DNA of 64,000 nucleotides from M3007 sp041160955 (lineage in GTDB: Bacteria; Bacteroidota; Bacteroidia; Chitinophagales; Saprospiraceae): contig JBEAVK010000093.1 of NCBI GenBank assembly GCA_041160955.1, positions 4,770 through 68,769 of the forward strand, given 5' to 3'. The notes under the pieces were generated by a model. The model searched no databases, was not told the DNA's origin, and saw only the letters and a program-made list of their open reading frames with translations. Position 1 is the stretch's first letter. Each line of letters starts with the position of its first letter. The translations under genes were made by a program, and so were the position numbers. Positions 43,135 to 52,185 of this stretch are shown piece after piece.

Positions 43135-44721
43135 TTGCCACATACACTCGAAATAGTACTCCCACCCGAACACCGGGAAAATGAACAGATGCTGCGCCTG
43201 CAAGCGGCCCGTTCGCTCCGTATTGCCCAAGATACCATTGTGCATACCGAAATACTGCGTGCCTCCCTCGATGCACGCGGCAAGCATCCGGTGTATCGTC
43301 TGCGGACAGAAGTGTATGTTGACGGCGAGATATTTACACCCGAATCCGCTATTTTGGATGGTTTTCGGCCAGTAGATGGCAAAAAAGGCACCGTGATTAT
43401 TGTCGGTGCAGGGCCGGCGGGTTATTTCGCTGCTTTGGAATTGATCGAACTGGGTATAAAACCGATTGTACTCGACCGCGGAAAAGACGCTCGTGCGCGC
43501 AGGCGCGACCTCAAAGCGATTCAACAATACGGCGAAGTAAATCCCCATTCCAATTATTGCTTTGGAGAAGGCGGCGCAGGTACTTATTCCGATGGAAAAT
43601 TATACACGCGATCGCTCAAACGCGGTGTGGTGCAAAAATCATTGCGACTGCTGGTAGAACACGGTGCAAAATCCGATATACTGACCGAAGCACACCCGCA
43701 TATTGGCTCCAATAAACTGCCCGAAGTGGTGCAAAATATCCGTGCTACCATAGAGCAATACGGTGGAGAAGTGCATTTCGACCAATTTGTCGTCGATTTT
43801 ATACTGCACCAACAACGGATGGAAGGCGTAGTCACCCAATACCTTGGCACCGAGCAAGCACCCTATCAAAAAGAATGGCGCGCCGATGCGGTGATATTGG
43901 CCACGGGGCATTCTGCACGCGATATTTATACCCTTTGCTTTGAAAAAGGCATCAAAATAGAAGCAAAACCCTTCGCGCTGGGTGTGCGCGTGGAGCATCC
44001 GCAACCCATTGTGGATGCGGTGCAATACCGACAAATGCCACGTAGCGAACACTTGCCAGCGGCGAGTTATTCCTTGGTTTGTCAAGTACGCGAACGCGGT
44101 GTATTTTCTTTTTGTATGTGTCCGGGCGGCTTGGTGGTGCCGGCAGCCACTGCTCCAGGCGAGATTGTAGTGAACGGTATGAGTATGAGCCGACGCGATT
44201 CGCCTTATGCCAATTCGGGGGTAGTAACGGCCATTGAACCAGAGGATATGTTGCCTTGGGCCAAGCATGGTGTGTTTGCGCACATGGAATTCCAGGCAGA
44301 AGTAGAACGCAATATGTTCCGAATGGGCGATGGATCTCAAAAAGCACCTGCCCTCCGCCTCACCGATTTTATTAGTGGCAAATTGTCGGCCAGTCTGCCC
44401 AAGTCGTCTTATATTCCGGGTCTGTTTCCTGCACCTTTATACGAATTGTTACCGCCATTTGTTTATAAACGCCTCCGCGATGGTCTTTCGGAGTTTGGGA
44501 AAATGATGAAAGGCTATTATACCGCCGAGGCCAATGTAATCGGTACGGAGAGTCGCACCAGTTCGCCCGTGCGTATCCCGCGCGATCCATTGACTTACCA
44601 GCATGTCGAAATAATGGGGCTGTATCCTTGCGGCGAAGGCGCGGGTTATGCTGGTGGGATTATTTCGGCGGCAATGGATGGGCAAAATGTGGCTCGGGCG
44701 GTGGTGGCTGGGCTGGGGTAG
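43135..44721 (+). CDS. FAD-dependent dehydrogenase (COG2509 type)
   Basis: A 528-residue protein. An N-terminal domain (about 1-80) with 'ASLDARGKHPVYRLRTEVYV' precedes a dinucleotide-binding motif 'VIIVGAGPAGYFAALELIEL' (about 87-106). Further marks are 'NYCFGEGGAGTYSDGKLYTR', 'AVILATGHSARDIYTL' and the C-terminal 'YPCGEGAGYAGGIISAAMDG'. These fit a widespread family of FAD-binding proteins of uncertain substrate. The frame starts at TTG 43135; an in-frame stop lies four codons above and the N-terminal domain begins at once, so TTG is the likely start. It is followed after three bases by a T9SS domain fragment. Confidence 0.85.
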   Translation: MPHTLEIVLPPEHRENEQMLRLQAARSLRIAQDTIVHTEILRASLDARGKHPVYRLRTEVYVDGEIFTPESAILDGFRPVDGKKGTVIIVGAGPAGYFAALELIELGIKPIVLDRGKDARARRRDLKAIQQYGEVNPHSNYCFGEGGAGTYSDGKLYTRSLKRGVVQKSLRLLVEHGAKSDILTEAHPHIGSNKLPEVVQNIRATIEQYGGEVHFDQFVVDFILHQQRMEGVVTQYLGTEQAPYQKEWRADAVILATGHSARDIYTLCFEKGIKIEAKPFALGVRVEHPQPIVDAVQYRQMPRSEHLPAASYSLVCQVRERGVFSFCMCPGGLVVPAATAPGEIVVNGMSMSRRDSPYANSGVVTAIEPEDMLPWAKHGVFAHMEFQAEVERNMFRMGDGSQKAPALRLTDFISGKLSASLPKSSYIPGLFPAPLYELLPPFVYKRLRDGLSEFGKMMKGYYTAEANVIGTESRTSSPVRIPRDPLTYQHVEIMGLYPCGEGAGYAGGIISAAMDGQNVARAVVAGLG

Positions 44722-44724
44722 CTA

Positions 44725-44898
44725 ATTTCAGGTACTTTAACCATAACAGACATAACAGGTCGAGTAATTTTTGCAGAAAAACTAGATGGCCGCAATGCGA
44801 CTATACAAACAGGTGCATGGGCAAATGGAGTCTATTATGCCGTATTTACCGCTGCAGACGGGCAGCGACAAACCAATAAAGTGGTTATTCAACATTAA
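44725..44898 (+). pseudogene. Orphan type A T9SS sorting-domain fragment
   Basis: This 174-base stretch encodes 57 residues plus stop ('GTLTITDITGRVIFAEKLDG' then 'ANGVYYAVFTAADGQRQTNK') with no start codon of its own. It aligns without gaps to the end of the next gene (46347-46520), with about 20 base differences by eye. It is the last part of a duplicated T9SS gene whose body is gone. Confidence 0.85.
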
Positions 44899-44925
44899 TA
44901 AGTAATTTCTTACAAAAAAGCATAG

Positions 44926-44960
44926 CGGTGCTACTATTGGTTTCTACAATAGTAGCACCG
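44926..44960 (+). terminator. Hairpin upstream of the T9SS protein gene
   Basis: Perfect 14-bp arms (44926-44939 and 44947-44960) with a 7-base loop, 27 bases after the orphan T9SS fragment. The tail has only scattered T, so termination is plausible but not certain. Confidence 0.5.
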
Positions 44961-44984
44961 TATATTGCTACAACACATTACACT

Positions 44985-46520
44985 ATGCGCCTCCTCCACA
45001 AATTATATATACTCCTCCTCATCATAACAGCGCTTGCTCCACCCTCCTACCTCCCCGCACAAGACAAAGCAGATCAAATTTGGATGCTGGGTGCTTATGG
45101 TGGCACTTTAGATTGGTATAGGGGGCTGATGTATTTCGATTTTAGTACCGACCCGCCCGTGGCCACGGAGATAGAAATACCCGCTATTAGTTTGAGAAAA
45201 TGCCGTGCCAATATATGCGATAGTAGTGGACAATTGTTGTTCTATACCAATGGCTGTTCTGTACAAGACAAGCAGCACGCATTGATGCAGAACGGAGACG
45301 AGATCAATATAGGTGGCTATGGATATCAAAGTTGGTGTAATGGGAATGCCTATGCCGTTGCTCAAAGTACCCTTATTTTGCCCTTACCCGGATCTGCACA
45401 TAAATATGTGCTATTGCACGCTTTTGCAGATCTGCTGTCACCAGATGACCTGGCCATTACAGAACTGAGGGCTACCAATATTGATATGGCATTGGAAGGA
45501 GGCTTGGGGGCGGTTATTCAAAAAAACGAAATCATTGCTTCTAGGCGGTTTAGTTTTGGCAAACTCACCGCTTGCCGCCACGCCAATGGCGCGGATTGGT
45601 GGATTCCGCTCAACGAAGCAGGCAGCAACGATGTATATATGTTCTTACTGGATAGCACAGGCGTACACCTTAGTCATGTGCAGGAAAATATAGGAAAGGT
45701 GACAGACTTAGTCGGTCAGTTCGGGCAGGCTGTTTTTTCTCCGGATGGCCAGTTTTATGCCCGTTTCGATGCATTCAACGAACTGGATATTTTTAGGTTC
45801 GACCGTTGTCGGGGTCTATTGTTCGCGCCGCTGCATTTGGAGATGGAGATAGATGAACAAAACTGGTGGGGCTGTGGAGTGGCTTTTTCACCCAATAGCA
45901 GGTACCTCTATGCCAGTGGCACGTACAATCTTTACCAATTGGATATGCAAGCGCCGGATATTGCAGCGAGTAAGGTATTGGTAGCAGAATACGATGGTTT
46001 TGTGGATTTTTACGCTACCACTATGTACCAGCAGCAATTAGGACCTGATGGGCGTATTTATATGTGTTGTACGAGTGAATCTCGTTTTTTGCACGTTATC
46101 AACACGCCTAATGAGTCTGCGGCCAATTGTGGCCTAGTACAGCACGGCATTGAGTTGCCCAATCTTTCAGGGGTGAGCCTTCCTAATTTTCCGTACTTTC
46201 GGTTGGGTGCTGCTACGGCTGGGTATTGTGATAGTATCGGGTTGGTATCGGGGGTAAAAACGCCTTTGGGTGGGAGCGGTTCTGCGTTGCGCTTTACCCC
46301 CAATCCAGCCAATGATCTATTACAAATCCAATATTCCGATACTCCAATTTCGGGTACTTTAACCGTAACAGACATAACAGGCCGAGTAATTTTAGTTGAA
46401 AAACTAGACGGACGTAACGCGACTATACGCACAGGTGCTTGGGCAAATGGAGTCTATTATGCCGTATTTACCGCTGCGGATGGGCAGCGACAGACCAATA
46501 AGTTGGTTATTCAGCATTAA
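44985..46520 (+). CDS. Secreted beta-propeller-like protein with type A T9SS sorting domain
   Basis: A 511-residue protein. The signal peptide ends near 'SYLPAQDK' (about residue 26). The body has spaced strands such as 'NICDSSGQLLFYTNGCSVQD', 'QAVFSPDGQFYARFDAFNEL', 'GVAFSPNSRYLYASGTYNLY' and 'LGPDGRIYMCCTSES', which recall WD40-like or PD40 propeller blades. The last 80 residues are a type A sorting domain ('RFTPNPANDLLQIQYSD', ending 'NKLVIQH'). It is likely to be exported by type IX secretion and held on the surface. The ATG at 44985 is chosen for the signal peptide; the frame is open from 44928. Confidence 0.8.
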   Translation: MRLLHKLYILLLIITALAPPSYLPAQDKADQIWMLGAYGGTLDWYRGLMYFDFSTDPPVATEIEIPAISLRKCRANICDSSGQLLFYTNGCSVQDKQHALMQNGDEINIGGYGYQSWCNGNAYAVAQSTLILPLPGSAHKYVLLHAFADLLSPDDLAITELRATNIDMALEGGLGAVIQKNEIIASRRFSFGKLTACRHANGADWWIPLNEAGSNDVYMFLLDSTGVHLSHVQENIGKVTDLVGQFGQAVFSPDGQFYARFDAFNELDIFRFDRCRGLLFAPLHLEMEIDEQNWWGCGVAFSPNSRYLYASGTYNLYQLDMQAPDIAASKVLVAEYDGFVDFYATTMYQQQLGPDGRIYMCCTSESRFLHVINTPNESAANCGLVQHGIELPNLSGVSLPNFPYFRLGAATAGYCDSIGLVSGVKTPLGGSGSALRFTPNPANDLLQIQYSDTPISGTLTVTDITGRVILVEKLDGRNATIRTGAWANGVYYAVFTAADGQRQTNKLVIQH

Positions 46521-47018
46521 GCAGTTATCACTCCACAAAGCCCCAAAAAAAAACATTCCGTTTCAAAAAACAATTTCTATTCGATTTTTGTTTATTAAAT
46601 CAAAATAATGAATACCTGTTCCTAGCAGCAGGTATTCATTATTTTTATGGTCTCCAACTAGCATTTGAAATATTCCATTGGAGTCTTTACAAAAAAATAT
46701 CCCTATTCAACGAACCTTTTTCTGTTTATTCTGTTTAATCTTTTCCTTTTAAAACGTGACAATGTTTAAACAAAATTGTAACAATTCAATAAAAAGTGCA
46801 GTAGATGCACTTGTTACTAACCCGTAAACACACGTCACAAAAATATTAAAAATTACTGATCAACAACGTACAATCATTGTACATCATTCAGTTACAAGCA
46901 TGCCATTTTTCAGGCTGGCTTTTTAAATAAGCAGCATTTTTTCACGATAGACTTTTAATGCGCACAAAACAGTGCAGGTAAGTTTTATCTCTAAACGCTA
47001 GTAAACATTGCATAAATT
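46521..47018. other. Intergenic region of 498 bases
   Basis: Apart from the terminator at 46604-46646 I see no gene, tRNA, clear promoter core or repeat in this AT-rich stretch. A riboswitch before the pterin genes was looked for but not supported. Confidence 0.6.
46604..46646 (+). terminator. Rho-independent terminator after the T9SS protein gene
   Basis: Perfect 15-bp arms (46604-46618 and 46629-46643) with a 10-base loop, running into TTT. It lies 84 bases past the stop. Confidence 0.75.
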
Positions 47019-47435
47019 ATGTCGGCACAAAGAGTATCTGTGTTTCGAAAGGAGCACTTTAATGCAGCGCATCGGCTGAACAATCCCAATTGGTCGGACG
47101 AAAAAAATGAACGAGTATATGGTAAATGTAATAACTTCAATTATCACGGCCACAATTACGATCTTATCGTACAGGTAATTGGCGAAATAGACCCAGAAAC
47201 TGGTTATGTGATGGATATGAAATTGTTATCGGATTTGATTAAATCAGAAGTATTGGATCCATTTGACCACAAAAACCTTAATTTAGACACCGAAGAATTT
47301 AAAGACTTGAACCCATCCGCCGAAAATATCGCGATGGTGATTCATCAGAAATTACGCACAAAACTTAATCAAACACTAGATTTAAAAATTAGATTATATG
47401 AGACTGAACGAAACTTTGTTGAGTACCCTGGATGA
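47019..47435 (+). CDS. queD: 6-pyruvoyl-tetrahydropterin synthase / 6-carboxy-tetrahydropterin synthase family (copy 1)
   Basis: A 138-residue cytoplasmic enzyme of the QueD/PTPS family that acts on dihydroneopterin triphosphate. Zinc ligands are in 'HFNAAHRLNN' and 'NYHGHNYDL', and the catalytic Cys is in 'YGKCNNFNYHGHNY'. The C-terminal catalytic Glu lies in 'IRLYETERNFVEYP'. The stop is one base before the folE ATG at 47437, so the pair is translationally coupled; FolE makes the substrate of QueD. A second queD-folE pair lies at 51.6-52.6 kb on the other strand. Queuosine or another pterin product cannot be decided. Confidence 0.88.
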   Translation: MSAQRVSVFRKEHFNAAHRLNNPNWSDEKNERVYGKCNNFNYHGHNYDLIVQVIGEIDPETGYVMDMKLLSDLIKSEVLDPFDHKNLNLDTEEFKDLNPSAENIAMVIHQKLRTKLNQTLDLKIRLYETERNFVEYPG

Positions 47436-47436
47436 G

Positions 47437-48099
47437 ATGGATAATGTCATCACTTTTACCGATGAAGAGATTGGCGACGAGCATATCAGCACTAGCGTAG
47501 ATACGCCTATGCGCCCGGATGCTTTTGCGATGAGCGATGAGGAGAAAAAAGCAAAAATTGAATTTCATTTCCGCCAAATTATGGAAACACTGGGTCTGGA
47601 TTTGACCGACGATTCACTGAAAGGCACACCTAAACGTGTAGCCAAAATGTATATCGACGAGATTTTCTCGGGACTAAATCCCGCAAATGCACCTAAAATA
47701 GCACTTTTCGACAATAAATACCAATATAATGGCATGTTGGTGGAGAAAAATATTAGTTTTTACTCCAATTGTGAGCATCATTTTGTACCGATTATGGGCA
47801 AAGCGCATGTGGCTTATATTTCCAATGGTAAGGTGATTGGGCTGTCAAAACTAAACCGGATTGTACAGCATTTTGCCAAACGCCCGCAGGTACAGGAGCG
47901 CCTTACAATGCAGATTGCAAAGGAGTTGAGAAAAATACTTGGTACTGATGATGTGGCGGTTTTGATCGATGCAAAGCACCTTTGTGTATCATCGCGGGGC
48001 ATAAAAGATGAATCCTCGGCTACAGTGACTTCTTATTATGGTGGTCAGTTTTTGCAGGAAAGTGTAAAGGCAGAATTTTTGAAAAATATAGCTTTATAA
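47437..48099 (+). CDS. folE: GTP cyclohydrolase I (copy 1)
   Basis: A 220-residue enzyme (233 if an upstream ATG at 47398 is used) that turns GTP into dihydroneopterin triphosphate. Zinc ligands are Cys and His in 'SNCEHHFVPIMGKAHVAYI' and Cys in 'DAKHLCVSSRGIKDES'. 'LKGTPKRVAKMYIDEIF' and 'AKRPQVQERLTMQIAKEL' are family motifs. The ATG at 47437 follows the queD stop by one base, and the N-terminus MDNVITFTDEEIGDEH fits homologues I recall. Confidence 0.93.
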   Translation: MDNVITFTDEEIGDEHISTSVDTPMRPDAFAMSDEEKKAKIEFHFRQIMETLGLDLTDDSLKGTPKRVAKMYIDEIFSGLNPANAPKIALFDNKYQYNGMLVEKNISFYSNCEHHFVPIMGKAHVAYISNGKVIGLSKLNRIVQHFAKRPQVQERLTMQIAKELRKILGTDDVAVLIDAKHLCVSSRGIKDESSATVTSYYGGQFLQESVKAEFLKNIAL

Positions 48100-48144
48100 C
48101 AATTGAAAAATCTTGCATATAGCAAAGATTAGATGAATGCTTTG

Positions 48145-48152
48145 TATCTTTG
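48145..48152 (+). promoter_or_regulatory. -7 promoter core TATCTTTG four bases from the start codon
   Basis: TATCTTTG, then CCGC, then the ATG at 48157. The geometry fits a leaderless mRNA. A TTG occurs only at 29 bp, too far for a normal -33 element. Confidence 0.6.
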
Positions 48153-48156
48153 CCGC

Positions 48157-48840
48157 ATGGAAATAGAGATCATCCATGATCGAATACCTTTAGAGCCAAT
48201 GAGCCCGGAGGTATTCGATCAATTTATGGAAAAAGGCTGGAGAATATTGGGGTATGTCATCCTACGGCATAGTGCTGTGGTGTATAACGACGAGGTGGTG
48301 ATTACCATACCGCTTAGGATTAAAATGAATGGTTTTGCGTTTTCAAAAAGCCAACGGAAGATTTTGAAAACACATAAAGCCGATTTTCAGTACAAAGTAC
48401 AAAAAATAGCACTGACCAAAGAAAAGAATGATTTGTTTTTGAAACATTGTAACCGTTTCAGGTTTGGCAATCATTATACGCATTTGAGTACGTTTATCAC
48501 CGAGGATTCGGGTGATATTCCTGTACCGGGTTACGAAATTGAGGTGTATGATGGAAATAAGTTGATCGCTTGTAGTTATTTTCATATCGGTTCAAATTCC
48601 TTTTGTGGCACGTACTGTTTTTTCGATCCCGATTACAACAAGCATAGCCTTGGCGCTTTCACCATGCTGCTTGAGTTAGAAATAGCACAGCAAATGGGTA
48701 AAGAATTTTACTATTCCGGCTATGTACACCATACACCCTCTCAATTTGACTACAAATTGAATTTCAATAATTTAGAGCAAATGAACTGGGGTAATGAGGA
48801 GTGGCAGCCACAAGTGCGTATTCCTTTGGGGGGATTGTAA
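48157..48840 (+). CDS. Arginyl/leucyl-tRNA-protein transferase-like protein (GNAT fold)
   Basis: A 227-residue protein resembling the C-terminal half of ATE/Bpt aminoacyl-tRNA-protein transferases. Marks are 'LRIKMNGFAFSKSQRKILKT', 'HYTHLSTFITE', 'GTYCFFDPDYNKHSLGAFTM' and 'MGKEFYYSGYVHHTPSQFDY'. The N-terminal Cys-rich motif of full ATE enzymes is missing. It may attach an amino acid to protein N-termini or be a divergent GNAT. The ATG at 48157 is favoured because the promoter core ends four bases before it. Confidence 0.6.
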   Translation: MEIEIIHDRIPLEPMSPEVFDQFMEKGWRILGYVILRHSAVVYNDEVVITIPLRIKMNGFAFSKSQRKILKTHKADFQYKVQKIALTKEKNDLFLKHCNRFRFGNHYTHLSTFITEDSGDIPVPGYEIEVYDGNKLIACSYFHIGSNSFCGTYCFFDPDYNKHSLGAFTMLLELEIAQQMGKEFYYSGYVHHTPSQFDYKLNFNNLEQMNWGNEEWQPQVRIPLGGL

Positions 48841-48847
48841 TACCAAT

Positions 48848-49444
48848 CTAGTGATCGTCTTCGTCGCTTGGAGTTGTCCTGTAACCAGCGTCCTCCATGG
48901 TTTCATTATCGACTTCCCATTCTTCTGAGCGGTTCGTAGAAGGTCGTACATTTGATCCCATTCTAACTTGGTCTCCAACCGCTTTACCTGTAGGTCGCTT
49001 GTCTTCAGTACCAAATGGATCGATGTCCACATTATCGCTGGCCGTGGAGCCACCTACTTGTGGTTGGTTCTTTTGAGCAATCATTTTACCATCTACCGAT
49101 TTTGTGGCGTGTGGCACTGCGCGTAGTCGTTCCTTTGGGATCAAATTGCCAGTTACGATACATACACCATAGGTTCTGTTCTGAATGCGGTATAAGGCTT
49201 TTTGTAGGTCTTCGATAAACTTAACCTGACGGGCAGCCATTCGTTGTTTAAATTCCAAATCGGTGTGTGCACTGGAATCATCGTACATATCGCCGTTTTG
49301 TTGGTGTGCGCTGGAGTCGCTCATTTCTGCTATTTGGCCTTGTGTAAAGGCTAATTCTTCGCGCGCAACCTCCATTTTTTTCTCTACCAACTCCTTAAAC
49401 TCTTGTAATTCGGTGTCACTGTAACGTACTTTAGGTTCTTCCAT
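48848..49444 (-). CDS. DksA/TraR-like protein with incomplete zinc finger
   Basis: A 198-residue protein. Residues 5-90 form a charged helical hairpin ('DTELQEFKELVEKKMEVARE' to 'MAARQVKFIEDLQKALYRI'), as in DksA, which reaches into the RNA polymerase channel. The globular part reads 'RTYGVCIVTGNLIPKERLRA' then 'VPHATKSVDG'. Only one cysteine remains and the usual CxxC at the end is absent. A disordered acidic tail of about 70 residues follows. It probably modulates transcription without zinc. It is read in the same direction as nothing nearby. Confidence 0.8.
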   Translation of the reverse strand: MEEPKVRYSDTELQEFKELVEKKMEVAREELAFTQGQIAEMSDSSAHQQNGDMYDDSSAHTDLEFKQRMAARQVKFIEDLQKALYRIQNRTYGVCIVTGNLIPKERLRAVPHATKSVDGKMIAQKNQPQVGGSTASDNVDIDPFGTEDKRPTGKAVGDQVRMGSNVRPSTNRSEEWEVDNETMEDAGYRTTPSDEDDH

Positions 49445-49583
49445 AATTGATTAAGTGTTTGAGTTATTGGGAATACTTTAATTTTACTCAACAAAATACA
49501 TCGGCGTGTTTTGTATCTATTCCCTAGAAAATTGGCCGCAAAGATAGTGATATTGGCGAATTATTAACAAGTGAATATTAATT

Positions 49584-50942
49584 TTAGCGAATTAAAGTAA
49601 TTTTTAAGCCATTTTTGTCGGGATTAGTCACTCTAAATCGTTCATCCAAACGCCAACCCAGTATCCAAATAGGTGTTCCGTCGCCATTTAGGAGTATGCG
49701 TACTTGTTCTTTGTCTAACCTAGATACTTTTTGATTGGTCAAAAAATCCTGTACTTTCTGGTGTTGCCCGTGCATCCCAAATGGCTGAAAAGTATCTCCG
49801 GGTAGCCATGTACGGAGTAATAATGGAAACTGTAGCGAAGCCCGATCAATTAAAATAGCGGAATTGCCATCGGGGTACGGCGGCTGCAAACTGGTCTCTG
49901 TAAAAAATAAGCGACCAAAATTGGGTATTTTCACCATCAGATCATCGGCTGAAATGCGTATATCTGCTGCTACGGTCGTTCCGTTCAAGGTAAGTACCAA
50001 ATGTTTGCGATCAATCAATAGTCGGGCCTGTGTTTCAGAATACATATCCATACCTACTTGATCGAGGTTATCGGCTATCTGTCGCGCCTGTTCGCTTGTA
50101 AATTGGTAGGAGCGCAATAATTCACGCAGGGCAGCAGCAGGACTTGGGAGTGCCTTAATAGAGGCTAGATCAATAATAAAGGATTGGTTTTCAACGGCTT
50201 GGAATTTGAGGTGTTGGGTCAGTAGATACTGATAGTTTTTGTCCGTGTCGCGGATATATTGCGCCGAGCGGTGCATGGTTTGTAACAGTGCGGGTTGTGC
50301 TGTTTCCAATTTGGGTACTACTTGGTGGCGCAGAAAATTGCGCAGATAATCGTCGGTTTCATTACTACTGTCTTCCCGCCATTGGATACCGTTTTCTTGT
50401 GCATAAATGGCTAATTCGGCGCGTGAAAACGGCAATAATGGGCGCAAAACCTGAAAGTGACCGTTGCGCAATGCGTATTCAGGTGGAATGCCCGATAGCC
50501 CTTTGATGCCCGTACCACGCAGGAGGTTAATCAGTATGGTTTCTGTATTGTCATTGGCGTGGTGGGCCGTCAGTAGGTAATGGATTTCGGTTTTTTCGAG
50601 TATTGTTTCGAACCAATTATACCGCAATTGGCGGGCGGCCATTTGGGTGGATAAGCCGTTTTGATCCGCATAAGTCTTGGTCTCGAATGATTGGGCATAA
50701 AAAGGGATGCCAGCGGTGGTGCATATTTGTTCAACGAACAACGCATCTCCGTCGGATGCAGCACCACGCAGTTGGAAATTACAATGCGCTACGGTTACTT
50801 TGGCTCGAATGCTCAACAGCAAATGTAACAAAACCATTGAATCCAGTCCGCCACTCACCGCTAGTACAACCCCTTCTTGCACAATGTTTTCCCATTTTTG
50901 GACACGGAGATGTGTCACGAAACGTTCCCTCAATAATTGCAT
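49584..50942 (-). CDS. tilS: tRNA(Ile)-lysidine synthetase
   Basis: A 452-residue enzyme that converts C34 of tRNA-Ile(CAU) to lysidine. The ATP-binding P-loop is 'VVLAVSGGLDSMVLLHLLLS', followed by 'VTVAHCNFQLRG', 'YLLTAHHANDNTETILINLL' and 'RGTGIKGLSGIPP'. The C-terminal TilS domain is present ('LRTWLPGDTFQPFGMHGQHQ'). The frame extends above 50942 into marC, but the ATG at 50942 gives the usual N-terminus. It begins two bases after marC ends and is the last gene of the queD-folE-marC-tilS group. Confidence 0.93.
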   Translation of the reverse strand: MQLLRERFVTHLRVQKWENIVQEGVVLAVSGGLDSMVLLHLLLSIRAKVTVAHCNFQLRGAASDGDALFVEQICTTAGIPFYAQSFETKTYADQNGLSTQMAARQLRYNWFETILEKTEIHYLLTAHHANDNTETILINLLRGTGIKGLSGIPPEYALRNGHFQVLRPLLPFSRAELAIYAQENGIQWREDSSNETDDYLRNFLRHQVVPKLETAQPALLQTMHRSAQYIRDTDKNYQYLLTQHLKFQAVENQSFIIDLASIKALPSPAAALRELLRSYQFTSEQARQIADNLDQVGMDMYSETQARLLIDRKHLVLTLNGTTVAADIRISADDLMVKIPNFGRLFFTETSLQPPYPDGNSAILIDRASLQFPLLLRTWLPGDTFQPFGMHGQHQKVQDFLTNQKVSRLDKEQVRILLNGDGTPIWILGWRLDERFRVTNPDKNGLKITLIR

Positions 50943-50944
50943 AA

Positions 50945-51571
50945 CTATTTGGTTTCCATTACTAAATGCACCACACCATCTACAATAAACTGTACCCCAA
51001 TAGCAATAACAATAAAGCCCATTATACGGGCAATAGCATTGAGGCCACCTGTACCAAATACTCGGAATAGAAACGGCGCAAGGCGTAAAATACCCCAAAC
51101 CATGACAGCCACAGCCAAGATAGATGCCATAATGGTTAATCTTTCGGTTATACTACTATGGTGGTTGAATTGTGCAATTAGATATGAAATAGACCCAGGC
51201 CCCGAGAGCATAGGCATAGCCATGGGCGAAAAAGCAATATCGTTGCGAGTTTGAGTCTCCTGCTCCACTGTTTTATCATAACCACTCTTGTTTGCGAAAT
51301 CGCCCGACATGAGCGCAAAGCCATTAATAAGCAATGCTATACCGCCTGCAATACGTAAAGCATGCAGGGTAAGGCCAAAAAAACTCAAAATATAGTTACC
51401 CGCCAAGAAAAAACTAACCAGAATCAACAAGAAATAAAGGCTCGTTTTGAGTGCAATCTTGTTCCGTTCCTCACGTGGTCGGCCACTGGTGAGTGCCACA
51501 TACACAGGCACGGCTCCAGGCGGATCCACGATGGAGAAAAGGGAAAAAATAGTGGCAAAGAAAAAATCCAT
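50945..51571 (-). CDS. MarC family (UPF0056) integral membrane protein
   Basis: A 208-residue protein with six hydrophobic helices. Family marks are 'FSIVDPPGAVPVYVALTSG' at the N-terminus, 'ALRIAGGIALLINGFALMSG' and 'PMAMPMLSGPGSISYLIAQF'. MarC proteins lie in the inner membrane; the role is unknown. It is 17 bases downstream of folE copy 2 and two bases upstream of tilS. Confidence 0.92.
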   Translation of the reverse strand: MDFFFATIFSLFSIVDPPGAVPVYVALTSGRPREERNKIALKTSLYFLLILVSFFLAGNYILSFFGLTLHALRIAGGIALLINGFALMSGDFANKSGYDKTVEQETQTRNDIAFSPMAMPMLSGPGSISYLIAQFNHHSSITERLTIMASILAVAVMVWGILRLAPFLFRVFGTGGLNAIARIMGFIVIAIGVQFIVDGVVHLVMETK

Positions 51572-51588
51572 ATTTTACGGCTTTATAC

Positions 51589-52179
51589 TTACGAATTAAT
51601 TAAATGTAAAAATTCAGTCCTTGTACGGACATCCTCTTGAAAAACGCCTGTAAACGCCGAAGTAATGGTCTTGCTATTTTGTTTTTGTATCCCGCGCATC
51701 ATCATGCACAGGTGCGATGCTTCGATCACCACGGCTACACCCAGCGGGTTCAAGGTGTGCTGTATCACATCTCGAATTTCGATCGTAAGGCGTTCTTGCA
51801 CTTGCAAACGACGCGCAAATACGTCCACCACGCGCGGAATCTTACTCAATCCGACAATATGCCCATTCGGGATATAGGCCACATGAGCCTTGCCAAAAAA
51901 CGGCAACAAATGGTGTTCGCACAAGGAATACAATTCGATATCCTTCACAATCACCATTTCGCTATAATCTTCCTTAAACATGGCCGATTGCAGGATTTGA
52001 GCCGCATCTTGATCATAGCCTTGGGTGAGAAACTGTATGGCTTTAGAGGCCCGTTCGGGCGTTTTGAGTAAACCTTCTCGATCAACGTCTTCCCCAATGC
52101 CATTTAAAATATCGTTATAACGCATCTTGAGTAGATCGGTGGTATGCTGATCGTATTGATCTATTTTTTTATAAGCCAT
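51589..52179 (-). CDS. folE: GTP cyclohydrolase I (copy 2)
   Basis: A 196-residue enzyme with the FolE zinc motifs 'SLCEHHLLPFFGKAHVAYI' and 'EASHLCMMMRGIQKQNS', and 'LLKTPERASKAIQFLTQGY'. It is closer to standard bacterial FolE in length than copy 1. It starts six bases after the queD copy 2 stop, so they are coupled. Copies 1 and 2 differ widely in sequence, which argues for distinct origins or roles rather than a recent duplication. Confidence 0.93.
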   Translation of the reverse strand: MAYKKIDQYDQHTTDLLKMRYNDILNGIGEDVDREGLLKTPERASKAIQFLTQGYDQDAAQILQSAMFKEDYSEMVIVKDIELYSLCEHHLLPFFGKAHVAYIPNGHIVGLSKIPRVVDVFARRLQVQERLTIEIRDVIQHTLNPLGVAVVIEASHLCMMMRGIQKQNSKTITSAFTGVFQEDVRTRTEFLHLINS

Positions 52180-52185
52180 AATAAA

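Noticed and set aside
43639..44347. Long minus-strand frames inside the FAD dehydrogenase gene.
   Set aside because: They are rich in His, Cys and Tyr with no family features, while the plus-strand protein is a clear match along its full length.
46650..47018. Possible preQ1 or pterin-related riboswitch before queD copy 1.
   Set aside because: No aptamer-like pairing could be followed by eye. A covariance-model search would be needed.
50943..51098. N-terminal extension of the tilS frame.
   Set aside because: It lies wholly inside marC, has no similarity to TilS and is Cys/Tyr-rich, as expected of a shadow frame.
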